This document shows, in pieces, positions 18,490 to 27,336 of a stretch of 64,000 nucleotides of DNA. A program made the position numbers and the translations under genes. Every line of letters starts with the position of its first letter. The first letter of the stretch is position 1. The notes beneath the pieces were generated by a model that saw only the letters and a list, made by a program, of their open reading frames with translations, did no database searches and was not told the DNA's origin. This DNA is from Rivularia sp. T60_A2020_040 (lineage in GTDB: Bacteria; Cyanobacteriota; Cyanobacteriia; Cyanobacteriales; Nostocaceae), in NCBI GenBank assembly GCA_015272215.1, contig JACYMD010000063.1, positions 62,001 through 126,000 of the forward strand, in the 5' to 3' direction.

Positions 18490-18894
18490 CTAAAAGTTCC
18501 TTGCATCTTCTCCCAATTGTTTAATTAAGCCAACTAGTTGATTCGTCGGTGCATCTTTGCGACAAAAAGCATCCACATTACTCATTGCTTTTGTTTCTTG
18601 AAAATATTTCTCTTCTACAGAAGAATAAGCAATAATTTGAGTATTGGGAGATATGTCTTTAATTTTGCACGAAGCGCTCCAGCCATCCATTACCGGCATT
18701 TGCAAATCTAGCACAATCACATCAGGATGGCAGGTTTTGACCATCTCTACCGCTTCTTTACCATTACTAGCTAAACCTACTACTTGAATATTTTCTTGAG
18801 AAGAAAAAGCTAGTTGGAGAGTTAAACGAGTGAGTTCATGGTCATCAACTACTAGAACCCTTAAAGTTGAAGGCTCACAGGACAACATTAACAT
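18490..18894 (-). CDS. Stand-alone response regulator receiver protein
   Basis: A 134-residue single receiver domain with no output domain. VVDDHE is the acidic pocket, VIVLDLQMPVMDG has the phospho-acceptor Asp, IIAYSS the Ser of the switch strand, and FCRKDAP the Lys. The opening VLVVDDHELTRLTLQLAF resembles NarL/LuxR-type receivers that have lost their DNA-binding half. Such proteins act by protein contact or phosphorelay. It lies 155 nt downstream of ppk on the same strand and could be co-transcribed. No kinase is adjacent. Confidence 0.9.
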   Translation of the reverse strand: MLMLSCEPSTLRVLVVDDHELTRLTLQLAFSSQENIQVVGLASNGKEAVEMVKTCHPDVIVLDLQMPVMDGWSASCKIKDISPNTQIIAYSSVEEKYFQETKAMSNVDAFCRKDAPTNQLVGLIKQLGEDARNF

Positions 18895-19049
18895 CTAAAC
18901 AAATATAATAGAATGGACACTAACCTTTATAGTTTATGGGATCAGATAGGGCAAGTAACTCTATCCTATGGTTGAATAATCTTCATGCATTAATGACAAA
19001 TCTCTAATTATTCTGCTTAAAAACTATTAAAGGCGTGTTTATGATGAGG

Positions 19050-21266
19050 CTAAGGCAAGTCTACCATCTGCAAGGAATTTCTTTTCGGACCGATAAAATG
19101 TGAAACATTTGTACTTTTATTTGCAGCAATTTGCATTAACGCTTTCTGCGAAGCAGCTTCAGTTGATTCTTCCGAAGGCTTTCTTTGAATGTAACTACCA
19201 TCTGGTTGTAGTTCCCAAGCTTGACGGTTATCAGCAAGCATAATCCCTAAGATTTCTTGTATGTCCTTAGCAATATCCGAGTCCTGAATTGGGGTTATGA
19301 CTTCTACCCTACGGTCTAAATTACGCGGCATCCAGTCAGCACTGCCAATAAAAATTTGCTCATCACCATTATTATAAAAGTAAAAAATCCGGGAGTGTTC
19401 TAAAAAGCGACCGATGATACTAATGACGCGAATATTTTCGCTCACGTCTTCTAATCCGGGGCGCAAACAACAAATTCCCCGTACAATTAAGTCAATTTGT
19501 ACTCCTGCACGAGAAGCTTCATATAAAGCAGCAATAATTTGCGGGTCTACCAAAGAGTTCATTTTAGCAACAATGCGCCCGGAAGAACCATTTTGAACGT
19601 TTTCGATTTCCCGATTAATCAGCATCATAAAACGTTCCCGGATATTCACTGGTGCAACTAACAACTGTCGATAAGCTTTTTGCCGAGAATAGCCAGTTAA
19701 ATAATTGAATACATCGGTGACATCAGCCCCTAATTCTTCTCGACAACTGAATAGCCCGATATCTGTATAAAGTTTTGCTGTCTTCGGGTTATAATTACCA
19801 GTGCCAATATGTACGTAACGACGGATACGCTTTTGTTCCTGACGCACAACCATGACAATTTTACTGTGAGTTTTTAGACCGACAATTCCATAAACTACGT
19901 GAACACCCATACTTTCTAAACGTCTAGCCCAGTAAATATTGTTCTCTTCATCAAAGCGGGCTTTGAGTTCCACAAGTACGGACACTTGCTTACCGTTTTC
20001 CACAGCACTGATTAAAGCATCTACTATTGGTGAATCACCCGAAGTCCGATAAAGGCTCATCTTGATTGCCAATACATCCGGATCTTGGGCAGAATTAATA
20101 ATAAAATTGACTACTGAGGCACTAAAGGATTCATAAGGATGATGTACTAACAAATCCCCCTCTCTAATCACAGAGAAAAAGTCTTTTCCTTCTTCTGTAG
20201 ATTGCATATTCGGATTTAAACTTGCTCCTTTGAGCCGTTGCAATCTCGCAGGTACTACAGCTTTCCAGGGTGGGTCTTTTAATTCTGGAACTGGCAATGA
20301 TAAAAAGTACATTAAGTCCCGCAATCCTAAAATACCATCTATTTCGTAGGCATCATTTTCGGATAAATCCAGAACTTCTAACAGCTTGGTTCGGACTTCA
20401 CTTGGTGTCTGAGATTGCAATTCGATTCTAACTGGATTACCTCCAGCACGACGTTTTCTCAGTTCTTGTTCGATCGCGAGTAACAAATCATCTGCTTCAT
20501 CTTCTTCTAAAGCCAAGTCAGCATCGCGAGTAATGCGGAAGGTATAATATTCCTGGATATTCATTCCGGGGAATAAAGAGTCTAAATTGTGAGCAATGGC
20601 TTGTTCGATGGGTACACCAGTCCAGATGCAAGGTTTGCCATTTTCTTCAATTCTTAAGTCTGGTGGTAAAGACAAAAATCGTGGTAGTACTTTCGGAACC
20701 TTAATTCTGGCAAAAAGTTCTTCTTCAGTTTCCGGATTTTTAATTATAACTGCCAAATTCAAACTGAGATTAGAGATGTAGGGAAAGGGATGGCTTGGAT
20801 CTACACCCAGGGGAGTAATAACGGGAAAAATTTGTTCTTCAAAATAATTATCTAAATATTTGCGCTGTTTCTCAGTTAAATTAATATAATCAACAAGATG
20901 AATCCCATGAGACGCTAATTCGGGTCGGAGGTTTTTTTCAAAATGTTGATGCTGCTGAGCGACTAAAGGACGCAATACAAAGCTAATTTCTTCTAATTGT
21001 TGTTGGGGAGTACGACCATCAAAACTTGTACCGCTAAATTTAGCTTCTACCTGTTGACTTAATCCTGCAACTCGCACCATGAAAAATTCATCAAGATTAT
21101 TACAGAAAATAGCTAAAAATTTTAAACGTTCTAATAAGGGAGTTCGGGTATCAATTGCTTCATGTAATACTCTATTATTAAATTCTAGCCAGCTTAATTC
21201 TCGGTTGAGATAGTATTTTGGATCTGATAAATTCTTTGAATTGGCAGTTTTCTTGGATTTCGCCAT
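19050..21266 (-). CDS. ppk1: Polyphosphate kinase 1
   Basis: Reversibly transfers the gamma phosphate of ATP to polyphosphate, the main phosphate store of cyanobacteria. At 738 residues it has normal PPK1 length. The N-terminal domain starts YLNRELSWLEFNNRVL, a family signature. The autophosphorylated His is in RYVHIGTGNYNPKTAKLY, and the second conserved His is in RFLEHSRIFYF. The C-terminus has IGSADWMPRNLDRRVEV. A cytosolic, peripheral-membrane enzyme. The lone receiver gene follows on the same strand. The 600-nt region upstream is filled with hairpin repeats and a MITE-like element. Confidence 0.97.
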   Translation of the reverse strand: MAKSKKTANSKNLSDPKYYLNRELSWLEFNNRVLHEAIDTRTPLLERLKFLAIFCNNLDEFFMVRVAGLSQQVEAKFSGTSFDGRTPQQQLEEISFVLRPLVAQQHQHFEKNLRPELASHGIHLVDYINLTEKQRKYLDNYFEEQIFPVITPLGVDPSHPFPYISNLSLNLAVIIKNPETEEELFARIKVPKVLPRFLSLPPDLRIEENGKPCIWTGVPIEQAIAHNLDSLFPGMNIQEYYTFRITRDADLALEEDEADDLLLAIEQELRKRRAGGNPVRIELQSQTPSEVRTKLLEVLDLSENDAYEIDGILGLRDLMYFLSLPVPELKDPPWKAVVPARLQRLKGASLNPNMQSTEEGKDFFSVIREGDLLVHHPYESFSASVVNFIINSAQDPDVLAIKMSLYRTSGDSPIVDALISAVENGKQVSVLVELKARFDEENNIYWARRLESMGVHVVYGIVGLKTHSKIVMVVRQEQKRIRRYVHIGTGNYNPKTAKLYTDIGLFSCREELGADVTDVFNYLTGYSRQKAYRQLLVAPVNIRERFMMLINREIENVQNGSSGRIVAKMNSLVDPQIIAALYEASRAGVQIDLIVRGICCLRPGLEDVSENIRVISIIGRFLEHSRIFYFYNNGDEQIFIGSADWMPRNLDRRVEVITPIQDSDIAKDIQEILGIMLADNRQAWELQPDGSYIQRKPSEESTEAASQKALMQIAANKSTNVSHFIGPKRNSLQMVDLP

Positions 21267-21506
21267 GATGACCTTAGATTTGGCAGGTGCGACTGAGACA
21301 ACGGAAATTCGACTCTAACTAAATATAAATATAATATTAGATTAAATGTAGCTTTTGCTTCTATCTGAAGAAAAATTATTATTTTAGCCTAGCGCCATAC
21401 AGTAAAAAGTTATTTTGAACTTCCCTAAACTGTTTTAAAGTTTTTCAATAAAATTATCTAAATTTGAAAAAACGACACTCAGTAGATTGGATAAATTGAT
21501 AATTTC

Positions 21507-21570
21507 AGAAGTCGGGTTTTTAGGTTAAATATTTGTTAAACAAGACAATGATTGTAAAAACCCGACTTCT
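21507..21570. repeat. AAGTCGGGTTTTT hairpin repeat, intact copy
   Basis: AGAAGTCGGGTTTTTAGG and TAAAAACCCGACTTCT flank about 30 nt (TTAAATATTTGTTAAACAAG...). Other copies: 14440-14630, 28514-28573, 31443-31503, 39421-39452 and a decayed one at 56203-56262. A GC-rich stem ending in a T-run could terminate transcription in either direction. Confidence 0.75.
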
Positions 21571-21660
21571 TACCCCACGAAAAATCACCAATCAGAAGTC
21601 GGGTTTTTAGGTTAAATATTTGTTAATTCATATCTTGCACCATAAAAAGCTGTCGTCAAA

Positions 21661-21792
21661 ATATAGCGGTTTTCACTTGGGTGCAATACAAATTATTACC
21701 TCACCCCGCCCTCCGGGCACCCCTCTCCTTGTTAAGGAGAGGGGATGGGGGTGAGGTCTTAGTGTATTGGACTCAACTGAACTTTGCTATAT
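21661..21792. mobile_element. MITE-like element, copy 2
   Basis: A 132-nt element about 90% identical by eye to 14462-14592, with the same terminal inverted repeats (ATATAGCGGTTTTCACTT and AACTTTGCTATAT at the other end) and the same inner CCTCACCCC...GGGGTGAGG hairpin. Confidence 0.75.
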
Positions 21793-21794
21793 TA

Positions 21795-21863
21795 GACGCG
21801 GGCTTTTCGTCCCGCACTACAATAGCTTGATGCTTTTCATTTATACAATTTAGCTGCACATCA
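21795..21863. repeat. GCGGGC...CCCGCACTACAA repeat, copy 1
   Basis: GCGGG-loop-CCCGC stem followed by CACTACAA, TTGATG, TTATACAAT and TAGCTGCACAT. A close copy is at 34244-34309. Confidence 0.6.
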
Positions 21864-21866
21864 CCT

Positions 21867-24800
21867 CTATTTCTTCTTCGCTGCTGCGGAAATAGGTAAC
21901 TGTAAATTCTGGTTATAAACAAACTGATTGTTAATTTCTACTTGTCGTTTGGGAAGATTATTTCGAGAATTTAGTGGATCTGAGTTGGAAACTTGTAAGA
22001 TATATTTACCAACAGGAACTCCATCAAGACGATAAAGACCAAAGCTGTCAGTCGTACTAGATAATACTCGTTTGCCAGTATTAGTTACTAGTTCTACACG
22101 GACTTCTGTTAAAGGTTGCCCAGATGTATCTGTAACTTTCCCTGCAACTCCATATTCAGCCCTGACGGGGAAATCTACACGAGTGACTCCTGAAGAAGCC
22201 ACCTCGGCGACTAAACTAGTTTTAGATATTGCTAGTTCGATGGGTAATTCTTCGGGTTCAAGTTCCACAACATAGACACCTTCTGGTAAATTACCGACAA
22301 AGAAATTACCTTTAGAGTCAGTTCTAGCAGAACCAAGATTTTTATTGCGAGTATCGTAAATGCGGACAATAGAACCACTTAAATCAAAGCCTTTGCTTCC
22401 TTCTTCCACTGCCAATTTACCGGCAATTGCTCCACGTTCCTTGCTAATGCCGCTGTATCTCGCTGGAGTCATTTTACCCCCAGCAACGGACATATCGGAA
22501 GTTAAAGATAAACTAAGACGACCATCATCTAATCCACCGAAACTAATTCCTCTAGAAGGTATAGCTTCATAATTAAGTCTAGCAAATAGACCGGGTAGTA
22601 CTTGCATACTTGCCCCTGCGATCGGTCCGATTTCTCCATCGCTGATTGCTAATCCCACATTCCAACTTAAGTCTTTAAGATTATTCGGATTATGACCAAC
22701 ACCTAGGGAATAACGAGGAGGAGCGCTTCGACCAAATTCAGAACCGAAAGATAATTGATAATTACGATTCAAATCATATCTTAAATCTGAAATATAGGCA
22801 TCTCCATAACTGTTAAAAGATAATCGAGTCGAACGATTCGGTGTAAAGAAAGCATTGAATAGATAATCACCAAAAATATCTGGTCTACCACTCAAAGATA
22901 AGTTAGAAAAAGGACGAGCATAAAAAGTAGGTAAAATATATTCATCAGAATCGTTATCGTCTTTACGACTGCGAGCAACAAATCCGATATTTAGTTTATT
23001 ATTAAAGCGATATCTTGCTTCTAAACTATGATTATATTGTTCCCCGTTAAAGATTTCATTGCTTGCTCTACCTCGTCGATAATTTTGAGGTAGTGACTGA
23101 GAATTCGCATTTATTTCTAATTTATCCAAGTCAATATCTAAATCTGCTGAATAACCAACTTTATCAAAAGAATTTCCTACACTTGCTGATAAAATAACGG
23201 GATTTGCTAAACGCCAAATTAACCCTGCTTGTCCTTGAAAAGAATTAGGAATTGTTTGTAGAGAACCTTCAAAGGTTAAATTATTGGAAAGTCCTTGACG
23301 TAATTGGTAAAAACCAACAAGTTTACCTTCATCTGTGGAATTAAAATCACTGAATAAACTATCTTGAATTAAATTACCACTAAAACCTAATCCACCTAAT
23401 TGGACATTACCTCCTGCTGGTAATAGTAAATCAGAAGCGTTTATTCTTACAGTGCGAATATCAATAGGAGCGCGTAAATTATTGCGTTCAAAAACTAAAA
23501 CTTCAATTTCACTACTTTGACCAACAGGTAATCTGACATTAACAAATTCGTATATTCCATCAAATCCTACCTGTTGTTCTGCAACTGTAATTCCACTTAC
23601 TCTTAACTGTACAACACTTGTTGGTGGAACTCTACCGCTAAATGTTTGTGTGGATTGAGAACGTCTGGGTAAAAGTTCGTTGGCGCTGTAACTAGAACGA
23701 AAATATTCTGTTGGTAAATTACTATAACCAAATTGTAAACCTGTAAGGTCAAGTCCATTTACAAGTGGATGTAAACCGACTCTTTGACGACCTAATTGAT
23801 AGCGAAATTGACCGCTACGTTTATAAAAGAAATATTCAGTTAAATTTGGCTGATTGCGAAAATTATTATTCATTTGTACCCGCCAAGTTCCACCTGCAAG
23901 TCTTCCATCTAAAAGTGTATAACTTTGCAAGTTTGTATTTCTCGGAGTACCAACAATATTTAATTCTTGTCGTAGTCTAGAAATGCCGGTACTAGGTGCA
24001 AAAAATTCTGGTTTTAGTTGAGCATTAGTTAGAGGTTGTCTACTACCTCCACGCCAAGGTAAATCAGCGAGTAAGGTTAAATCGGCTGTATTTAATTCTA
24101 AAGTTATTCCTAATTTTTCTTGAAGTATTTCTTTGCTAACGTAATTTAAATCATTGATTGTTTTTAGTACGTTGGGTGGAAAATTGATTGTTCCTAAAGG
24201 AGTTTGAGTTTCAATTCCAGCACTAGATTTATTAACAGAAAATCCACTAATTTCACTAAAAGTTTCTAAAGGGATTAACAGAGTATTGTTTTCTTCAATA
24301 ATATCTATAACTCCCACTTCTCGACCGTTAATGACAACGCCAACAAGGAAAGGTTCTCCTGGTATTTGTGCTAAATTAATTAAGTTATTATCTCGTAGCT
24401 TATCTATTAAAGAATCGCGTAAGGAATTAGTATTTTGATTATGATTATTTTTAGCGGCTATATTTGGATTTGGTTGTTGATTTAAATTTGGAATATTATT
24501 ATTTTCTTGATTTTCTTTTTCTAGATTAGAAAGAGCAATTTCTCCAGACTTTTTAATATCAATATTAACAGAATTGCCAATAGTATTATTTAAAGAAGCA
24601 GATATAGAAGCAGTAATTAATTCTTGAATCACTGCGAGAATTTTTGCTGTATTGATGTTTGTATTACCCGCAATTTTATTATTATTGTTATTATTACTGG
24701 TATTTGCTTCTAAATTTTGGTTATTGCTGGTTTCTGCTGATTTGGTAGAGGATTCCAATTCAGAAGAACTTTCTATTTGCGGCTCAACTGTATTGTCAAT

Positions 24801-25313
24801 AGTATTGTTAATTGAAGCGTATAAAGAAACATTGATTAATTGCTGTACAGTCGCCAGAATTTTTTCAATAGCATTCTTTTCCACAGAGTGATTTTCAACT
24901 ACTGTTTGCTTATTCCTATTCCGATCTAAAATGACTAATCTCTCTCTACCTCTTTCCTCTGCGTACTCTGCGTCTCTGCGGTTTTTATCTTGGTAATCTT
25001 CTAGCGGCAGAGCAATAACAGATTTTTGCTCTACCTGTTTCACCGATGTAGAAACTGGTGGAATTGTGGTAAAAGTGTTATCTTTATGACTTTTTTGCGG
25101 ATTATTTTCCGAAATTTCAGACTTTTTATTTTCAACATTACAAGGCTTTGTGGAAACAGAATTAGCCAGTATTTTACCTAGTAAGTTATTTACAAGGTCA
25201 GATTTTTGCGACTTATTTTGTAGCAATTCACAACCATTATTTTGAGTTGCAGATTGCGGAGTCAATATACTGACAATTGGGGGCTGTGTAGGTGGTAAAG
25301 CTAGGTAGAGCAT
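21867..25313 (-). CDS. Usher-like outer-membrane protein with Ig-like C-terminal domains
   Basis: A 1148-residue protein read as a divergent fimbrial usher. Residues 1-310 are low complexity and Asn-rich, with an internal duplication (151-176 and 224-249, both KILA-x-IQ/VQ-LI...NNTI-N-V). Residues about 318-400 resemble the usher N-terminal domain (EPFLVGVVINGREVG, LLIPLETFSEISG). An Ig-like plug segment follows (FSGRVPPTSVVQLRVSG, GFDGIYEFVNVRLP). Then come some 350 residues of alternating strands typical of a beta barrel. Two carboxypeptidase-regulatory-like domains end the protein (RTDSKGNFFVGNLPEGVYVV and TTDSFGLYRLDGVPVGKYIL). The genes upstream encode a PapD-like chaperone and pilin-like proteins, which supports the call. 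No clear signal peptide follows the ATG. Residues 110-127 are encoded by a dispersed DNA repeat. Confidence 0.75.
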   Translation of the reverse strand: MLYLALPPTQPPIVSILTPQSATQNNGCELLQNKSQKSDLVNNLLGKILANSVSTKPCNVENKKSEISENNPQKSHKDNTFTTIPPVSTSVKQVEQKSVIALPLEDYQDKNRRDAEYAEERGRERLVILDRNRNKQTVVENHSVEKNAIEKILATVQQLINVSLYASINNTIDNTVEPQIESSSELESSTKSAETSNNQNLEANTSNNNNNNKIAGNTNINTAKILAVIQELITASISASLNNTIGNSVNIDIKKSGEIALSNLEKENQENNNIPNLNQQPNPNIAAKNNHNQNTNSLRDSLIDKLRDNNLINLAQIPGEPFLVGVVINGREVGVIDIIEENNTLLIPLETFSEISGFSVNKSSAGIETQTPLGTINFPPNVLKTINDLNYVSKEILQEKLGITLELNTADLTLLADLPWRGGSRQPLTNAQLKPEFFAPSTGISRLRQELNIVGTPRNTNLQSYTLLDGRLAGGTWRVQMNNNFRNQPNLTEYFFYKRSGQFRYQLGRQRVGLHPLVNGLDLTGLQFGYSNLPTEYFRSSYSANELLPRRSQSTQTFSGRVPPTSVVQLRVSGITVAEQQVGFDGIYEFVNVRLPVGQSSEIEVLVFERNNLRAPIDIRTVRINASDLLLPAGGNVQLGGLGFSGNLIQDSLFSDFNSTDEGKLVGFYQLRQGLSNNLTFEGSLQTIPNSFQGQAGLIWRLANPVILSASVGNSFDKVGYSADLDIDLDKLEINANSQSLPQNYRRGRASNEIFNGEQYNHSLEARYRFNNKLNIGFVARSRKDDNDSDEYILPTFYARPFSNLSLSGRPDIFGDYLFNAFFTPNRSTRLSFNSYGDAYISDLRYDLNRNYQLSFGSEFGRSAPPRYSLGVGHNPNNLKDLSWNVGLAISDGEIGPIAGASMQVLPGLFARLNYEAIPSRGISFGGLDDGRLSLSLTSDMSVAGGKMTPARYSGISKERGAIAGKLAVEEGSKGFDLSGSIVRIYDTRNKNLGSARTDSKGNFFVGNLPEGVYVVELEPEELPIELAISKTSLVAEVASSGVTRVDFPVRAEYGVAGKVTDTSGQPLTEVRVELVTNTGKRVLSSTTDSFGLYRLDGVPVGKYILQVSNSDPLNSRNNLPKRQVEINNQFVYNQNLQLPISAAAKKK
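24939..24986. repeat. Dispersed CGCAGAGACGCAGAGTACGC repeat inside the usher-like gene
   Basis: On the minus strand the sequence reads CCGCAGAGACGCAGAGTACG then CAGAGGAAAGAGG, in frame, giving RRDAEYAEERGRER in the protein. The same repeat, non-coding and in the opposite orientation, is at 25436-25484. Confidence 0.8.
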
Positions 25314-25435
25314 ACTTAGGACAAAGTTATCAATATTTAGCCTGATATAGGCTATGGACTATGAATTGTAGTTATTTTTTATAGGGAAGAGGGAACAGTT
25401 AAGAGTCTTACTAGCGAGGAAGATTACCGATTAAA

Positions 25436-25484
25436 AAAACCGCAGAGACACAGAGTACGCAGAGGAAAGAGGTAAAAAGAGATG
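25436..25484. repeat. Dispersed CGCAGAGACACAGAGTACGC repeat, intergenic copy
   Basis: Plus-strand AACCGCAGAGACACAGAGTA followed by CGCAGAGGAAAGAGG, between the usher-like and chaperone genes. Near-identical to the copy within the usher-like gene at 24939-24986. Confidence 0.8.
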
Positions 25485-25568
25485 AACCGCACCCTGCGGG
25501 TGAAAGGTAATCTTAGAGCGGGATAGGAGTAGTTTCGATTGAGATAGCGTATCCCCATCCCTCTCTCC

Positions 25569-25600
25569 TCCCTATTCCCTATTCCCTATTCCCTATTCCC
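25569..25600. repeat. CCCTATT heptamer tandem
   Basis: Four copies of CCCTATT directly after the stop codon side of the chaperone gene. Same heptamer as 17256-17285. Confidence 0.7.
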
Positions 25601-26494
25601 TTTTAAAGAAGTCGTAGGTAATTTTGTTGGTTTAGAAGTATTCGCTGTAGCTTTAACAGTAAAAGGAATACCTTTTTGAATGGGAATTCCACTTAACTCA
25701 GCATTTATATCTAAAACGTAGTTACCTGGAGGTAGTTTATCGGTTAAAGTTTGCAATATTTTAGGATTTTGGTTTGGTAAAATTGGCGGTAATTTGAGAC
25801 TTCCAACTTTAACAACATTTGCCGGTAATTTTTGATTGGAATTGCCAACATTTTTGATAAATTGTGTCGCTTTTGCTCCTGGATATTTAGCAGCTTGCCA
25901 AATAGCATATTGTCCTTCCATGCGGATATGAGCATTACCTTTGTTGGAAATATCAAATACTGCATTAATTCCATTAGATTTAGCATCCACACTCACCGAA
26001 TTAACATTACCAATTCGCTTTATTTCTCCCGAATAAGCATAGACAACAACACCAATACGGGCTTTAGTCCCAACTGTATTTGATTCAGTATTCGCAACAA
26101 TTTCTTCAAAATAGATTACCGCACGATGTTCGCCAGAATTAGGTTGAATTTTAGGACGAATCGCAAAGCGTAAAGTTTGAGTTCCCTTTGCTGGAATTGT
26201 AAATTTAGAAGGAGTAAAAAGAATCCATTGATCTAAAGATTGTTCAGTGGATGGTATCTCTTGAAATTGATTTTTTTCATCCATCGTCCAGTTTTGGACA
26301 TAAGCTCTAATTTGTACTGGTTTGTCATCAAAATTAGTAATTTTAATTGTATTAGTACGTCCCTTTCGAGAATTAATATCTAACTCCATCCGGGGAGGAC
26401 TAACACTCATTTCTAATGCTGTCACGCTTGGTATTCCCCAAGCCATTAACCCAATTAAACTTAGTCCTATTGCTTTTACTGTTTTCTGCAACAT
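25586..26494 (-). CDS. PapD-like periplasmic pilus chaperone
   Basis: A 302-residue periplasmic protein. The signal peptide is MLQKTVKAIGLSLIGLMAWG with cleavage near VTA-LE. The N-terminal Ig-like domain has the order seen in PapD-type chaperones: SVSPPRMELDI, then TNTIKITNFDDKPVQIRAYV, an acidic loop, and FTIPAKGTQTLRFAIRP, which matches the conserved segment that donates a strand to pilin subunits. GEHRAVIYFEEI corresponds to the strand before the interdomain hinge. The second domain is looser. It should hold pilin subunits in the periplasm and hand them to the usher-like protein encoded downstream. The frame is open to a TTG at 26518, but the ATG at 26494 fits the signal peptide. Confidence 0.82.
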   Translation of the reverse strand: MLQKTVKAIGLSLIGLMAWGIPSVTALEMSVSPPRMELDINSRKGRTNTIKITNFDDKPVQIRAYVQNWTMDEKNQFQEIPSTEQSLDQWILFTPSKFTIPAKGTQTLRFAIRPKIQPNSGEHRAVIYFEEIVANTESNTVGTKARIGVVVYAYSGEIKRIGNVNSVSVDAKSNGINAVFDISNKGNAHIRMEGQYAIWQAAKYPGAKATQFIKNVGNSNQKLPANVVKVGSLKLPPILPNQNPKILQTLTDKLPPGNYVLDINAELSGIPIQKGIPFTVKATANTSKPTKLPTTSLKGNRE

Positions 26495-26538
26495 TACGAA
26501 TTTCACTTCCTCACACAATAAATATCTTTAAATATCTT

Positions 26539-27090
26539 TTACTTGCATTGAGTACCATTTATTGGTACACAAATCTCAATTTCTCCTCGAAATTTACCTG
26601 GTACTAAGCTTGATAATTCTCTGAATTCCAAGGTAACTCCACCTGAAATTACAGTAGTTTCATCGGGGCAATTTTCTATTACGTCAATAGTCCCGAAAGG
26701 TTTTGGTTCAAACTTATTTCTTTGGAAAGGACTATTTTGGTCAAAAGTACTTGGTCTTAATGTGTATTTAACATCGTTAGCATTAATCGGTAAATCTGAA
26801 TTTCTAACCCTCATTTGCCAATAACTTGCTATATCTTTAGTGGTACTCGATTTATAAGGTGAATTCGTTGATAATGTTTGTTGTTTATTATTACCAATTT
26901 GTTCTACATCAGCACCAATAATGTCCATTACTGTTAGCTTGGGAGTATCTGTTAATTGAATAACAAATGGTTTATCAAGGTTTGCTTGGCATCCAATTGA
27001 ATTTGATTGTGCAAACACTTTTGGCTGTGGTGTTAATGTAATTGCTATAAGTACGCTGAAGTAGCATTTAACAAAATTGCGGCAGTTCAT
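26539..27090 (-). CDS. Secreted subunit of the chaperone-usher-like locus
   Basis: A 183-residue exported protein with a signal peptide ending near VFA-QS. Four cysteines remain in the mature part (SIGCQAN, ENCPDE, EICVPI and the next-to-last residue in TQCK), enough for two disulphides. The C-terminal strands GGVTLEFRELSSLVPGKFRG look like the closing strands of an Ig-like pilin fold. It lies 45 nt upstream of the chaperone gene and 246 nt downstream of the pilin-like gene. It may be a tip or adaptor subunit. I do not recognise a named family, so this role rests on position, export signal and fold impression. Confidence 0.65.
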   Translation of the reverse strand: MNCRNFVKCYFSVLIAITLTPQPKVFAQSNSIGCQANLDKPFVIQLTDTPKLTVMDIIGADVEQIGNNKQQTLSTNSPYKSSTTKDIASYWQMRVRNSDLPINANDVKYTLRPSTFDQNSPFQRNKFEPKPFGTIDVIENCPDETTVISGGVTLEFRELSSLVPGKFRGEIEICVPINGTQCK

Positions 27091-27294
27091 TTCTCAATAA
27101 AATAATTTTTTTGTTAAGGAAAGAAAGCTATAAATATGAACTATTAGCCTTAATTCATCAAATTCTTTTTATGTCATCAATTATGATTATTTAAAAACTA
27201 ATCTAATCTGTGATTTTTATTTTATTTTCAAATAATAGTCAGCAATAATATTCATAACTAATTACATAAATTATCTTCTAGTAAGATACTGGAA

Positions 27295-27310
27295 GCAGGC
27301 ATTTGCCTGC
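27295..27310. promoter_or_regulatory. Perfect hairpin between the pilin-like gene and downstream genes
   Basis: GCAGGCATTTGCCTGC is a perfect 6-bp stem with a 4-nt loop, extended by outer CTGG/CCAG pairs (27289-27315). It lies 27 nt after the stop codon of the pilin-like gene on its transcript. There is no T-run, so mRNA protection or partial attenuation is more likely than full termination. Confidence 0.5.
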
Positions 27311-27336
27311 ACCAGAAATCTTAATCGTAAATCTGA

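Larger units (their letters stand above)
21267..21866. other. Repeat-filled intergenic region between the usher-like gene and ppk1
   Basis: Holds an intact AAGTCGGG hairpin (21507-21570), a half copy (21595-21621), MITE-like copy 2 (21661-21792) and a GCGGG...CCCGC repeat (21795-21863). The ppk1 promoter should lie in 21267-21500. Confidence 0.65.

Noticed and set aside
26500-26520. CTTCCTCACAC, similar to the core of the cyanobacterial small RNA Yfr1
   Set aside because: Not the exact ACTCCTCACAC core, lacks the flanking stem-loops, and lies at the start of the chaperone gene.
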